From CAWGET01 sp963821715 (GTDB lineage: Bacteria; Bacteroidota; Ignavibacteria; Ignavibacteriales; Melioribacteraceae), in assembly GCA_963821715.1 (NCBI GenBank), contig CAWGET010000002.1:124001-188000 (forward strand): DNA of 64,000 bases, given 5' to 3'. Under the pieces are notes generated by a model. It was given only the letters and a program-made list of their open reading frames with translations, made no database searches and was not told the DNA's origin. Position 1 is the first letter of the stretch. Each line of letters begins with the position of its first letter. Shown here piece by piece: positions 53,877 to 62,101 of this stretch. The position numbers were made by a program, and so were the translations under genes.

Positions 53877-56800
53877 TTAATCGTAATTGTAATTATTAAC
53901 TTTTGCGAAAGCGGGCTCCAACTCTTCCCTGCTCTTTTTCCTTCTTATCTTCATTTTAACGTCGCTTAATACCATCAATGCTGAAGGAAGCATTATTAGA
54001 GTTAAAAAAGTTCCGAAGAGTAATCCAAACGCAACCGATACAGCCATTGGCACCAGGAATTGTCCCTGTTCACTCGTGAGAAAGATAATCGGCGCCAAGC
54101 CTGCGGCTGTGGTTACAGTTGTTAAAATGATCGGACGGAATCTGGCCAATCCCGCTTGATACAATGAATCAGAAACGGAATTTCCTTCTTTTATAAGATT
54201 ATTATATTTATCCACCAGCACAACCGAATCGTTTATAATAATTCCCGCAAGAGCCACAATTCCAAGGAAAGAGAGTATCGAAAGCGGGATGCCGATGATG
54301 TAATGCCCGATTACCGCGCCGATTAACCCGAGCGGGATCAAACTCATTATCAATAATGTCTGTAAGTAAGATTTAAGTAGAAACATTAAAATAGTAAACA
54401 TTATCAGCAGCGCGATAAGCATTGAATAAGTCATCGAATCAACCATTTTACTTACTTCTTCTGACTGACCGCCGAAACTCCTGTCGACCCCTTCCACTTG
54501 CGATAAAACAACTGGTATAGCGCTTTCATTTAATTCTTTCAGAACAACGGCAAGATCGTTTTTGGAATAATCAAGATTTGCCAAAACAGTTAGCGATCTC
54601 GATCCGTCTTCGTGTCTTATTCGTCTTAAACTTCTTTGAATTGTATAATCCGCAACTTCTTTGAACGGAACGAATTCGCCTGACGGAGTTCTAACTTTCA
54701 GGTTTTCAATCTGGCTTATTGAAACCCGGTTTTCTTTATCGAAGCGAACCCATATTTTCACTTCGTCTCGCCCTCGCTGAAGCCGCATAACTTCCTGTCC
54801 ATAAAATCCACGACGGAGCTGAGAAGTTAGATCGCGCAGAGTAAATCCGAGTGCTTTCCCCTTAGGTTTTAATTCTACAATAAATTCATTATTTCCCAAA
54901 GGTGTATCGTCCCTAATATCTTTTACGCCGTCAATTTTTTGAAGTTCGGCTTTAAGTAGATCTTTTGCCTTAAGCAACTGCGTATAATCTGAACTTTGGA
55001 AACGAACAGATATCGGCGTCCCCCCAAAGTTCCAACCACCTACCGTAATATTTTCGGCTTCGGGAACTTCACCAATATACTCGCTAAGTTCGGAAGAGAA
55101 TTCTCCGATCGTATAATCTCTATCAGCAGATGAAGGCAGTACAAAAAATATGTTGATGACATTTCCGTTCATCCAGGAAGTATAATTTAAAATAGGATTT
55201 GGTATATTTTTAGTTTCTTCCCAGTCCTTGCCGAAAGCGAGAGACTTATCAATCATTTTATTCCTTAATTGATTCCCTACTTCGGCGGAAATACCAGCGG
55301 GAACTTCCAGCATTATTCTCGCATAAGGCGGCTCTATTTCCGGAAAGAATTGTGCTCGGACATGAGAACCCTGGAATAATCCAACAATTATAAGAATCGT
55401 AGCAAATACCAGAGCCGAAACTGCCCATCGATTTCTGAGAGAAAATCTCAAAATTTTACTGTAGACTTTATTAAGGAAAAAGTTCAGAAATTTATCTAAA
55501 GAGGTTCTGATTCTTGTAAATAAATTTGTATCCTTAGGTTTTATCCTTAGCGCTTTCGAGTGAGCAATATGAGCGGGAAGAATTATAAGCGCTTCTACTA
55601 GAGAAAAAAGCAAAGAAATAATTACAATAGCGGCAATCTGCCACACGTATTTTCCAAGCATTCCGTAAAAATAAAAATATGGCACAAATGCAATAATTGT
55701 TGTGAAGATGGAAATTGTAACTGGTTTAACAACGTCCATTGTTCCATCAAGAGCAGCTCTGAAAGGAGATTTGCCGTATTTCTCCCATTGAGAATAGATA
55801 CTTTCTCCAATGATAATAGCGTCGTCCACCAAAATTCCTATCACCATAATCATCCCGAAGAGGCTGAACTGATTTATGCTGATATCAAGAATCCATAAAA
55901 CGAAAAACATTCCGAGGAACGAGATCGGGATTCCGAGCGCAACCCAGAATGACAAACGAGTATTCAGAAAAAGTCCGAGTAAAATTAAAACAAACACAAG
56001 ACCCAAAATTCCGTTCTGAGTTAATAGATCAATCCTCTCTTCGAGTTCGTCTGTTTCTTTAATGAATGTATCGAACTGCACAAGTCCGGCGTATTTTTGT
56101 GAATATTCTTCGGCAAGCTCTTCGGATAGTCTGCTTATTTCAACCACGTCTTCCGTGTTGTTATACATCACGTTAAACCCGACAGATTTTTTGCCGTTGT
56201 ACTCGGAATAAAAAACATTATCCGGCCATTTTTCTTCGATTGTCGCTATATCGGAAAGATGAATTTTTCTTCCGTCGATTGAAGAAATTACTTCAATATT
56301 TTCCAGTTCTACCGCTTCATATTTTTTATTGTATGATCGTATCAAAATTTCTTCCGTATCCGTAAGAACAGAACCGGAAGAAATGTTAAGATTAGAATTG
56401 CGGACAGCCTGAGAAATATCTTCAATTGTAAGTTTATAACGTATTAAATCCTCAGGCGAAACTTCGATGGAAATTTCTCTTGAAGGCAATCCCCACATCA
56501 TTATGTTGGAAACTTTTCCCGTTTTTAGAAGATCATCGCGGAATTCTTCTACAATTTTTTTCAAAGTAAAAAGATCCGTCGGACCGTGAATACTAAGCAT
56601 TATCGCGCGATTCCATTGACTGGATTGATAGACAATCGGTTTTTCCGCATCGGTTGGATATGAGTTAACCGAATTAACAGAATTTTTTATGTTCTGAATC
56701 GCTTTATTCATATCATAGCCCGGTCTTATCTCTACATCAATAGATCCGTAATTATCCTGCGATACTGAAGTGATCTTCTCTATGCCTTCAAGTCCGCGAA

Positions 56801-57014
56801 GATTTTCTTCAATTTTTGTAATTATTCCTTCTTCCACTTCAACAGCAGAAGCTCCCGGATAAGGAATATCAATTTCTACATTTTCTATTTCAAACTTGGG
56901 ATCGAGACGTTTGTTAAGATTAAAAAGAGCGAATATTCCCGCAATACAAATTACAAGCATTATCCAATTTGTAATTGCCGTATGTTCTATAAAATATCGA
57001 ATTACATTCTTCAT
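53877..57014 (-). CDS. Efflux RND transporter permease subunit
   Basis: Inner-membrane proton-driven pump of the hydrophobe/amphiphile efflux type (AcrB-like), 1045 residues, complete. First membrane segment at about 17-35 (WIMLVICIAGIFALFNL), a porter domain, then TM2-6 with GIPISFLGMFFVLWILDISI and the motif VIGILVDDAIIIGESIYSQW containing the paired aspartates of the proton relay. The second porter domain and TM7-12 follow, with GIVALAGIIINDSVVLVDKYN and ARFRPIILTTVTTAAGLAP. The C-terminal tail is charged. It follows its adaptor gene by 15 bases. The outer-membrane TolC-like partner is not in the window. Substrates unknown. Confidence 0.95.
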   Translation of the reverse strand: MKNVIRYFIEHTAITNWIMLVICIAGIFALFNLNKRLDPKFEIENVEIDIPYPGASAVEVEEGIITKIEENLRGLEGIEKITSVSQDNYGSIDVEIRPGYDMNKAIQNIKNSVNSVNSYPTDAEKPIVYQSSQWNRAIMLSIHGPTDLFTLKKIVEEFRDDLLKTGKVSNIMMWGLPSREISIEVSPEDLIRYKLTIEDISQAVRNSNLNISSGSVLTDTEEILIRSYNKKYEAVELENIEVISSIDGRKIHLSDIATIEEKWPDNVFYSEYNGKKSVGFNVMYNNTEDVVEISRLSEELAEEYSQKYAGLVQFDTFIKETDELEERIDLLTQNGILGLVFVLILLGLFLNTRLSFWVALGIPISFLGMFFVLWILDISINQFSLFGMIMVIGILVDDAIIIGESIYSQWEKYGKSPFRAALDGTMDVVKPVTISIFTTIIAFVPYFYFYGMLGKYVWQIAAIVIISLLFSLVEALIILPAHIAHSKALRIKPKDTNLFTRIRTSLDKFLNFFLNKVYSKILRFSLRNRWAVSALVFATILIIVGLFQGSHVRAQFFPEIEPPYARIMLEVPAGISAEVGNQLRNKMIDKSLAFGKDWEETKNIPNPILNYTSWMNGNVINIFFVLPSSADRDYTIGEFSSELSEYIGEVPEAENITVGGWNFGGTPISVRFQSSDYTQLLKAKDLLKAELQKIDGVKDIRDDTPLGNNEFIVELKPKGKALGFTLRDLTSQLRRGFYGQEVMRLQRGRDEVKIWVRFDKENRVSISQIENLKVRTPSGEFVPFKEVADYTIQRSLRRIRHEDGSRSLTVLANLDYSKNDLAVVLKELNESAIPVVLSQVEGVDRSFGGQSEEVSKMVDSMTYSMLIALLIMFTILMFLLKSYLQTLLIMSLIPLGLIGAVIGHYIIGIPLSILSFLGIVALAGIIINDSVVLVDKYNNLIKEGNSVSDSLYQAGLARFRPIILTTVTTAAGLAPIIFLTSEQGQFLVPMAVSVAFGLLFGTFLTLIMLPSALMVLSDVKMKIRRKKSREELEPAFAKVNNYNYD

Positions 57015-57029
57015 AAATTTTTCCCTTTA

Positions 57030-58244
57030 TTAATCCGTTAAAGCCAAAGCGTCGGTTTCAACTTCTTTCTCATCGCTGCTGTCTTCTGTCTTTTCTTCCG
57101 CTAATTCATCTGAAGATTGAATAATCATCCCCACCAAAGGTTTTTGCAAAATCGTTTTTACGAGAGTTGTGTTTTCCGGAATTGTATTTTTAATGATCGC
57201 CGAATCGTTTTGAATTGTATAAACATCCACTTTTTTTCTATTAAGTTTTCCCTCTTCCATCGTATAAATATAATTATCATTGCTAAGCAGATTTCTCGGA
57301 ATGGAAGCTACGTTCGCCAACTTATCTCCGGTAATTTCCACATTTACATAATTGCCCGAAATAAACCGCGGATCTAACTTTGCGTTTGTGAAAGTAACGT
57401 AAATGTTAAGCGTTTGAGAGTTCTCGTTCAATTTTGTATCCTTTCTGTAGACTTTTCCGCTTACGGAGGCAGCTTTGTTTTCGCCCGAATATATTCGCAC
57501 TTCTGGCGGATTCTTAAAGTCAATCAGATTAATTTCATCTACAAGAAGCGGTACAGCAATTTCAAGATTATACGCATCTTCAAGATTAAAAAGATGCTGA
57601 CCTTTGCTCACGAAACTATTCTCTATAACTCCATTCGATCTTATAAAACCGGAAAAAGGAGCAGTTACGTTATGCTTGGATAGAAATATTTCCTGATTTT
57701 TTACGTTAAAATATTTCGATAAAATATTTCTTGCGATTATTTTTATTTTTTCCTGCGAATTAGTTATTTCGGGCAATTCCGGTATTTCTTTATTAATATC
57801 TAAAGATGAGAAATAAGAATGCCATTTTTCATATAGTTCCGGAGTTTCAAATTTTATTTCGGGCAGAAGTGATGCAACAGCTGTAAGGAAATCAGACCGC
57901 ATTGAATAAAGGTTATTTTCAGTTTCCCGCGGATCAATTTTTAAAATTATCTCCCCCTTTTTTACAAAGGTGCCGTTCTTAAGATTATTTTTTGCATAGA
58001 TTATTTGTCCCGAGGCTTCGGAAATTAAAGACAAATTTCTTTGCGAAGCGATTGATCCGTTGCCATTTATATTTAAAGTGATATCTCCGAACTCAATATT
58101 TTCGGTTTCTACCGTGCGCACTTCCGGATCTACAGTTCTTTTTGCACTCTGTTTATCGGTGGAACTTAACATTTGCATACCGATAAATCCCACCACAATT
58201 ATTAAAATTGCGGAAGAGGCTTTTATAATCGTTTTCTTCTTCAT
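57030..58244 (-). CDS. Efflux RND transporter periplasmic adaptor subunit
   Basis: Membrane-fusion protein linking the RND pump to an outer-membrane channel. N-terminal anchor (IIKASSAILIIVVGFIGMQM), then a biotinyl-lipoyl-like half (SLISEASGQIIYAKNNLKNG, FVKKGEIILKIDP), a helical hairpin of about 80 residues that is not typical in sequence (it contains ELYEKWHSYFSSL), the second lipoyl half (VTAPFSGFIRSNGVIENSFV) and beta-barrel domains. The C-terminus is very acidic (EEKTEDSSDEKEVETD). 404 residues. It is the first gene of a two-gene operon with the pump; a possible promoter lies about 50 bases upstream. Confidence 0.92.
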   Translation of the reverse strand: MKKKTIIKASSAILIIVVGFIGMQMLSSTDKQSAKRTVDPEVRTVETENIEFGDITLNINGNGSIASQRNLSLISEASGQIIYAKNNLKNGTFVKKGEIILKIDPRETENNLYSMRSDFLTAVASLLPEIKFETPELYEKWHSYFSSLDINKEIPELPEITNSQEKIKIIARNILSKYFNVKNQEIFLSKHNVTAPFSGFIRSNGVIENSFVSKGQHLFNLEDAYNLEIAVPLLVDEINLIDFKNPPEVRIYSGENKAASVSGKVYRKDTKLNENSQTLNIYVTFTNAKLDPRFISGNYVNVEITGDKLANVASIPRNLLSNDNYIYTMEEGKLNRKKVDVYTIQNDSAIIKNTIPENTTLVKTILQKPLVGMIIQSSDELAEEKTEDSSDEKEVETDALALTD

Positions 58245-58293
58245 AGGTTTCCCTTTTTTTTGCTTTACTTGTTATGACGGATTGTTGGCGAAA

Positions 58294-58321
58294 AAGTTAC
58301 ATTATTCTTGTTAATTGTCAA
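58294..58321 (-). promoter_or_regulatory. Candidate promoter of the RND operon
   Basis: On the minus strand: TTGACA (58316-58321), a 16-base spacer, and TAACTT (58294-58299), about 50 bases ahead of the adaptor ATG. The -35 is perfect and the -10 weak. No regulator gene is adjacent. Confidence 0.4.
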
Positions 58322-58496
58322 ACATGAGACGTTAAACGGGAATAGTAAAAATCGGAAAAGCGGGGAATGGAAGAAATTATTATTTGGATTTTGCTAATCA
58401 ATGTAAATTAATTGAATCCACTCGATCAGCGTTCTATCTTTTGTGTGAGATGTCCAGATTACCAATGATTATATTGTTTTGTTCAATAGTTAGAGT

Positions 58497-58575
58497 TTCT
58501 TTTTTGCAATTCTCTTGTTCAATTTTTTTTACAATTCTTTTTAAATGTTTTTGTTTCTGTTCAATTCTCTAGTGC
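58497..58575. repeat. Degenerate T-rich repeats matching the 53.7-kb array
   Basis: Lies in the 339-base gene-free stretch 58245-58583 upstream of the RND operon. It contains AATTCTCTTGTTC at 58508-58520, identical to the third unit of the array at 53726-53790. It also shares the 17-mer TTCTTTTTTGCAATTCT (58497-58513) with 53767-53783, and has weaker units to about 58575. Nothing else is recognisable in the stretch besides the candidate promoter. Confidence 0.65.
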
Positions 58576-58583
58576 AATGTTTT

Positions 58584-58811
58584 TCAAATTTCCGCTAAAC
58601 TTTTTCTTCGCAGATGAATAAAAATATCGGCGACTTGGCGGTCAAATTCTTTATTATAGCAAGAATAGCAACTTTCTTCCGTATCCGCAAAAATGAAATC
58701 GCATCCTGAACACTTTTGCTGCAGCATTGATAACTTCGTAAACGTGTCTTTCTTAATTCCTGCGTTACGGAGTTCTTCGATCATATATTCTTTTGTATCT
58801 AAACTTGTCAT
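58584..58811 (-). CDS. Small zinc-ribbon-like protein, function unknown
   Basis: 75-residue soluble protein I cannot assign to a named family. It carries two CxxC knuckles eleven residues apart, CSGCDFIFADTEESCYSC, a typical zinc-ribbon spacing. Before it comes an N-terminal helical region (TKEYMIEELRNAGIKKDTF) and after it a helix (RQVADIFIHLRRKSLAEI). No signal peptide. The tidy cysteine spacing and the balanced composition favour a real gene. It lies between the RND operon (same strand, downstream) and groES (divergent, 271 bases). Possible roles such as a nucleic-acid or protein-binding accessory factor are guesses. Confidence 0.65.
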   Translation of the reverse strand: MTSLDTKEYMIEELRNAGIKKDTFTKLSMLQQKCSGCDFIFADTEESCYSCYNKEFDRQVADIFIHLRRKSLAEI

Positions 58812-59002
58812 TTTATGTTCCCTGATAGAATTAAAAGTTTTACTGTTTTTATTATCGGAAGATTAATAATTAATTTAATGGATGTTGCTATTTATTTTTT
58901 TGAATCTTTTCTGCTGAAAGCGCATCAAAAATATGATTGTATTTATTGATAACCTAATACTCCCGAATAATATTATTTTAACGTTAAATTAATTAAAAAC
59001 GC

Positions 59003-59031
59003 TTGATAGTTCTCTGTTCCTTTTATATATT
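59003..59031 (+). promoter_or_regulatory. groESL promoter
   Basis: TTGATA (59003-59008), 17-base spacer, TATATT (59026-59031). Spacing is ideal, and the -10 box runs directly into the CIRCE operator, the usual arrangement for HrcA-controlled heat-shock operons. Confidence 0.75.
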
Positions 59032-59056
59032 AGCACTCGTCATTAATGAGTGATAA
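59030..59056 (+). promoter_or_regulatory. CIRCE operator (HrcA binding site)
   Basis: TTAGCACTC, nine bases (GTCATTAAT), then GAGTGATAA. This matches the consensus TTAGCACTC-N9-GAGTGCTAA with one mismatch. It lies between the promoter and the groES ATG, so HrcA should repress groESL here. hrcA itself is not in the window. Confidence 0.93.
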
Positions 59057-59082
59057 TAAATTAAAATAATGGAGGATGTACA

Positions 59083-59379
59083 ATGGGAGATTTTAAGTTC
59101 AAACCTTTGGCAGACAGAGTTGTTGTTCAAGCGGCCAAAGCCGAAGAAAAAACAAAAGGCGGAATAATTTTACCGGATACCGCACAGGAAAAACCGATTG
59201 AAGGAACCGTAGTTGCTGTAGGTGCCGGAAGAATTACAGACGAAGGTAAGGAAATTGCGATGAATGTGAAAGTCGGCGACAAAGTTTTGTACGGAAAATA
59301 TTCCGGTACAGAAGTAAACATTGAGGGAACGGAATATTTGATTATGCGTGAGAGCGATATTTACGGAGTGATCCAATAA
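59083..59379 (+). CDS. groES: Co-chaperonin GroES
   Basis: Seven-subunit lid of the GroEL folding chamber, cytoplasmic. FKPLADRVVVQAAKAEEKTK and the mobile-loop region GGIILPDTAQEKPIEGTVVA are present, with GDKVLYGKYSGTEVNIEG after it. 98 residues is standard. A GGAGG stands about seven bases before the ATG. First gene of the groES-groEL operon, downstream of the CIRCE site; 35 bases separate it from groEL. Confidence 0.98.
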   Translation: MGDFKFKPLADRVVVQAAKAEEKTKGGIILPDTAQEKPIEGTVVAVGAGRITDEGKEIAMNVKVGDKVLYGKYSGTEVNIEGTEYLIMRESDIYGVIQ

Positions 59380-59414
59380 AATTTGTATTTAATTAACTAA
59401 AGGAGAAAAATAAG

Positions 59415-61052
59415 ATGGCTAAAATAATTGAATTTAGCAGCGACGCCAGATCCGGAATGAAAGCCGGGATTGATAAATTGGCTAATGCTGTAAAAGTTAC
59501 ATTAGGACCAAAAGGACGTAACGTTGTATTGGACAAAAAATTCGGCTCGCCGACAATTACCAAAGACGGCGTTACTGTTGCGAAAGAAATTGAACTTGAA
59601 GACGCTGTAGAAAACATGGGCGCTCAGATGGTGAGAGAAGTTGCATCCAAAACAAGTGATGTTGCCGGGGACGGAACAACAACTGCTACTGTTTTGGCGC
59701 AAGCTCTTTTCCGCGAAGGATTGAAAAACGTTACTGCCGGCGCAAATCCAATGGATTTGAAACGCGGTATTGACCTTGCGGTTAAAAAAGTTGTTGAGCA
59801 TTTGAAATCGATAAGCAAAGACATTGAAGACAGAGATGAAATCGCCCAGGTTGGTTCTATTTCTGCAAACAACGACAAAGAAATAGGCGATTTGATTGCA
59901 AGCGCAATGGATAAAGTAGGTAAAGACGGTGTAATTACTGTGGAAGAAGCTAAAGGAACTGAAACAGACCTTGAAATAGTTGAAGGTATGCAGTTCGATC
60001 GCGGATACTTATCTCCATACTTCATCACTGATTCGGAATCAATGGAAGCAGTTTTGGAAGATCCTTACATTTTAATTCACGACAAAAAAATCTCTGCGAT
60101 GAAAGACTTACTGCCTGTTCTCGAAAAAATAGCTCAGGCCGGAAGATCATTGTTGATAATCGCTGAAGATTTGGAAGGCGAAGCTCTTGCAACTTTGGTT
60201 GTTAACAAATTGCGCGGAACATTGAAGATTGCAGCGGTTAAAGCTCCTGGATTTGGTGATAGAAGAAAAGCTATGTTAGAAGATATTGCTATTCTAACAG
60301 GCGGAACAGTAATTTCCGAAGAACGAGGATACAAATTAGAAAATGCAACTGTTGAATATCTTGGTAGCGCTAAAAAAGTTGTTATAGATAAAGACAATAC
60401 CACTTTGGTTGAAGGCGCCGGAAAATCGGAAGATATAAAGAAAAGAATAAACGAAATAAAAGTACAGATTGAAAAAACTACCTCCGATTATGATAAAGAA
60501 AAACTTCAGGAAAGATTGGCAAAACTTTCGGGCGGTGTTGCTGTATTGAAAATAGGCGCGGCAACTGAAATAGAAATGAAAGAAAAGAAAGCCAGAGTTG
60601 AAGATGCACTTCACGCTACAAGAGCTGCAGTTGAGGAAGGAATAGTTGTTGGCGGCGGAGTTGCTTTAGTTCGCGCAATCAGTGTTCTTGATGATCTGGA
60701 AGGGGCAAACCTAGACCAGACTACAGGAGTAAAAATAGTTAAAAAAGCATTGGCCGAACCATTGAAACAAATTGTTAACAATGCCGGACTTGAAGGCGCT
60801 GTTGTGTTAAACAAAGTAATGGAAGAGAAAGAAGATTATGGATTTAACGCAGCTTCGGAAAAATATGAAAACCTTATTAAAGCTGGTGTTATCGATCCGA
60901 CAAAAGTCACAAGAACAGCGTTGGAAAATGCGGCTTCGGTTGCATCACTGCTTATAACAACTGAAGCGGTTATTTACGAGAAGAAAGAAGATGAACCGGC
61001 AGCTCCTGCAATGCCTCCTGGAGGTATGGGCGGAATGGACGGAATGTACTAA
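59415..61052 (+). CDS. groEL: Chaperonin GroEL
   Basis: 60-kDa chaperonin that folds proteins with GroES. Nucleotide-binding VTLGPKGRNVVLDKKFGSP and SDVAGDGTTTATVLAQAL, the apical LPVLEKIAQAGRSLLIIAED, and AAVEEGIVVGGGVALVRA are intact. The C-terminus is the flexible GGM-type tail (PGGMGGMDGMY). 545 residues, normal. AGGAG precedes the ATG by ten bases. Controlled with groES by the CIRCE operator and closed by a strong terminator at 61077-61107. Confidence 0.99.
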   Translation: MAKIIEFSSDARSGMKAGIDKLANAVKVTLGPKGRNVVLDKKFGSPTITKDGVTVAKEIELEDAVENMGAQMVREVASKTSDVAGDGTTTATVLAQALFREGLKNVTAGANPMDLKRGIDLAVKKVVEHLKSISKDIEDRDEIAQVGSISANNDKEIGDLIASAMDKVGKDGVITVEEAKGTETDLEIVEGMQFDRGYLSPYFITDSESMEAVLEDPYILIHDKKISAMKDLLPVLEKIAQAGRSLLIIAEDLEGEALATLVVNKLRGTLKIAAVKAPGFGDRRKAMLEDIAILTGGTVISEERGYKLENATVEYLGSAKKVVIDKDNTTLVEGAGKSEDIKKRINEIKVQIEKTTSDYDKEKLQERLAKLSGGVAVLKIGAATEIEMKEKKARVEDALHATRAAVEEGIVVGGGVALVRAISVLDDLEGANLDQTTGVKIVKKALAEPLKQIVNNAGLEGAVVLNKVMEEKEDYGFNAASEKYENLIKAGVIDPTKVTRTALENAASVASLLITTEAVIYEKKEDEPAAPAMPPGGMGGMDGMY

Positions 61053-61076
61053 AATCCGATTCTTTTAAATTAAGTT

Positions 61077-61107
61077 AAAAAAGCGGCTCCAAAAGGCCGC
61101 TTTTTTT
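61077..61107 (+). terminator. Intrinsic terminator of groESL
   Basis: AAAAAAGCGGC (61077-61087), eight-base loop, GCCGCTTTTTTT (61096-61107). Strong GC core and a T7 tract. It touches the last bases of the convergent PIN-domain gene (stop at 61106-61108), so it may also work for that operon on the minus strand, where the A-run becomes a T-run. Confidence 0.9.
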
Positions 61108-61471
61108 ATTGAAACGGGTTAAAGCTTTTTAAGTCGATATCTGTATTTAATATTTGTCTATCATTTGTAAAAAGAGTATAAGACAATTGCTTTGATTGAG
61201 CACAAATAGGTGCGTCCGGTAATTTCATACCTGTTTCTTTCCTTATTTTGACTGTTTGATCCACTGTTTCCTGATCAGGATAAATTACATCAACGAATTC
61301 TAAAAATTCATAAATATTATTCATTTCATTTTGATCTGCATTGTAGCTTCTAAGTTCAATTTCAGTAATAAAGGAGATTGATAAACTTTCGACATTTTTT
61401 AAAACTTCTACAACCTTATTTATACCTTTTAAAAAATAAATAGCGATGTTTGTGTCTAAGATTATTTTCAT
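61106..61471 (-). CDS. PIN domain ribonuclease toxin (VapC-like)
   Basis: Probable toxin of a VapBC-type toxin-antitoxin pair: a Mg-dependent RNase of 121 residues. PIN acidic residues are visible as Asp6 in IILDTNIAIYFLKG, the glutamate in SFITEIELRSY, the aspartate in KLPDAPICAQS and the terminal LFTNDRQI. It overlaps the preceding small gene by four bases (ATGA), the usual antitoxin-toxin coupling. Its target RNA is unknown. It lies tail to tail with groEL; its stop codon sits within the groEL terminator. Confidence 0.9.
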   Translation of the reverse strand: MKIILDTNIAIYFLKGINKVVEVLKNVESLSISFITEIELRSYNADQNEMNNIYEFLEFVDVIYPDQETVDQTVKIRKETGMKLPDAPICAQSKQLSYTLFTNDRQILNTDIDLKSFNPFQ

Positions 61472-61692
61472 ATTCGACTATTCCACTCGTCCCTAATACG
61501 GTTTTTAAAAATATCTGGATCTTCTCCAGTAGTGACAGAACCTGCTAATTTCATAATTTCTTTATGTGAAAATCTACTTTTTTTATGGATAGGAATAATA
61601 ATAATCTCCGCCTCCTGACCTATTAAAGGTTCTAATTCTTCAATATGTAAATCTTGAGAATCAATTTTTCTTCTGATTTTAATTGATTCCAT
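61468..61692 (-). CDS. Putative antitoxin paired with the PIN toxin
   Basis: 74-residue protein encoded directly before and overlapping the PIN gene. It has an N-terminal beta-rich stretch (MESIKIRRKIDSQDLHIEEL) and a C-terminal segment with LAGSVTTGEDPDIFKNRIRD, resembling the toxin-neutralising tails of short antitoxins next to PIN genes (DUF2281-like pattern, uncertain). A clear DNA-binding fold is not recognisable by eye. The role is inferred mainly from position and size. A GGGAGG stands about eight bases upstream of the ATG. Confidence 0.75.
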   Translation of the reverse strand: MESIKIRRKIDSQDLHIEELEPLIGQEAEIIIIPIHKKSRFSHKEIMKLAGSVTTGEDPDIFKNRIRDEWNSRI

Positions 61693-61772
61693 ATTTCCCT
61701 CCCATTATTATTTCAATAATAATTTAATTTCAACACACTTTCAATTTATAAATGGATAATTATTTCTTAAAA

Positions 61773-61862
61773 TTCCCTATCCTAACCAAGTAGAGATCCG
61801 AAGGGATGCTTATGGCGGAACCGAGGGCGAAGTAACTTAAATTAAAATGAAGGTTTATTAGA
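61773..61862. repeat. Degenerate direct repeat, copy A
   Basis: About 90 bases starting TTCCCTATCC and ending GTTTATTAGA, containing GAAGGGAT and CCGAGGGCGA. Copy B is at 61999-62093. Both lie in the 409-base gene-free stretch 61693-62101. Between the copies is a GC-rich patch with inverted repeats: TCCC/GGGA near 61928-61944, and CTCCTT/AAGGAG at 61954-61968. Confidence 0.7.
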
Positions 61863-61998
61863 AAATACAAATAAGGTTTTTTATAAAACAGAAAAGAAAA
61901 TTCAATATACGACCTCATCCCTCCGCCCTCCCGACAAGTTGGGACAGGGCTTTCTCCTTATAAAGGAGGGGAGAAAAAATGAGTAATTAATTTAAGAC

Positions 61999-62093
61999 TT
62001 CCCTCTCCATACTAAGGACGATCTCGAAGGGATTTCTATAGCAGGACGGAGGGCGAGGTTGTGAAGCTGAAGTTAAAACGAGGATTTATTAGA
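61999..62093. repeat. Degenerate direct repeat, copy B
   Basis: About 95 bases starting TTCCCTCTCC and ending ATTTATTAGA, containing GAAGGGAT and CGGAGGGCGA in the same order as copy A (61773-61862). It ends just before the stop of the second RND gene. No reading frame or transposase is associated. Confidence 0.7.
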
Positions 62094-62101
62094 TGCTTCT
62101 G

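Noticed and set aside
59127..60814. Several long open frames on the minus strand opposite groES and groEL
   Set aside because: They are shadows of strong codon bias in the chaperonin genes, with no ribosome binding sites or family motifs.
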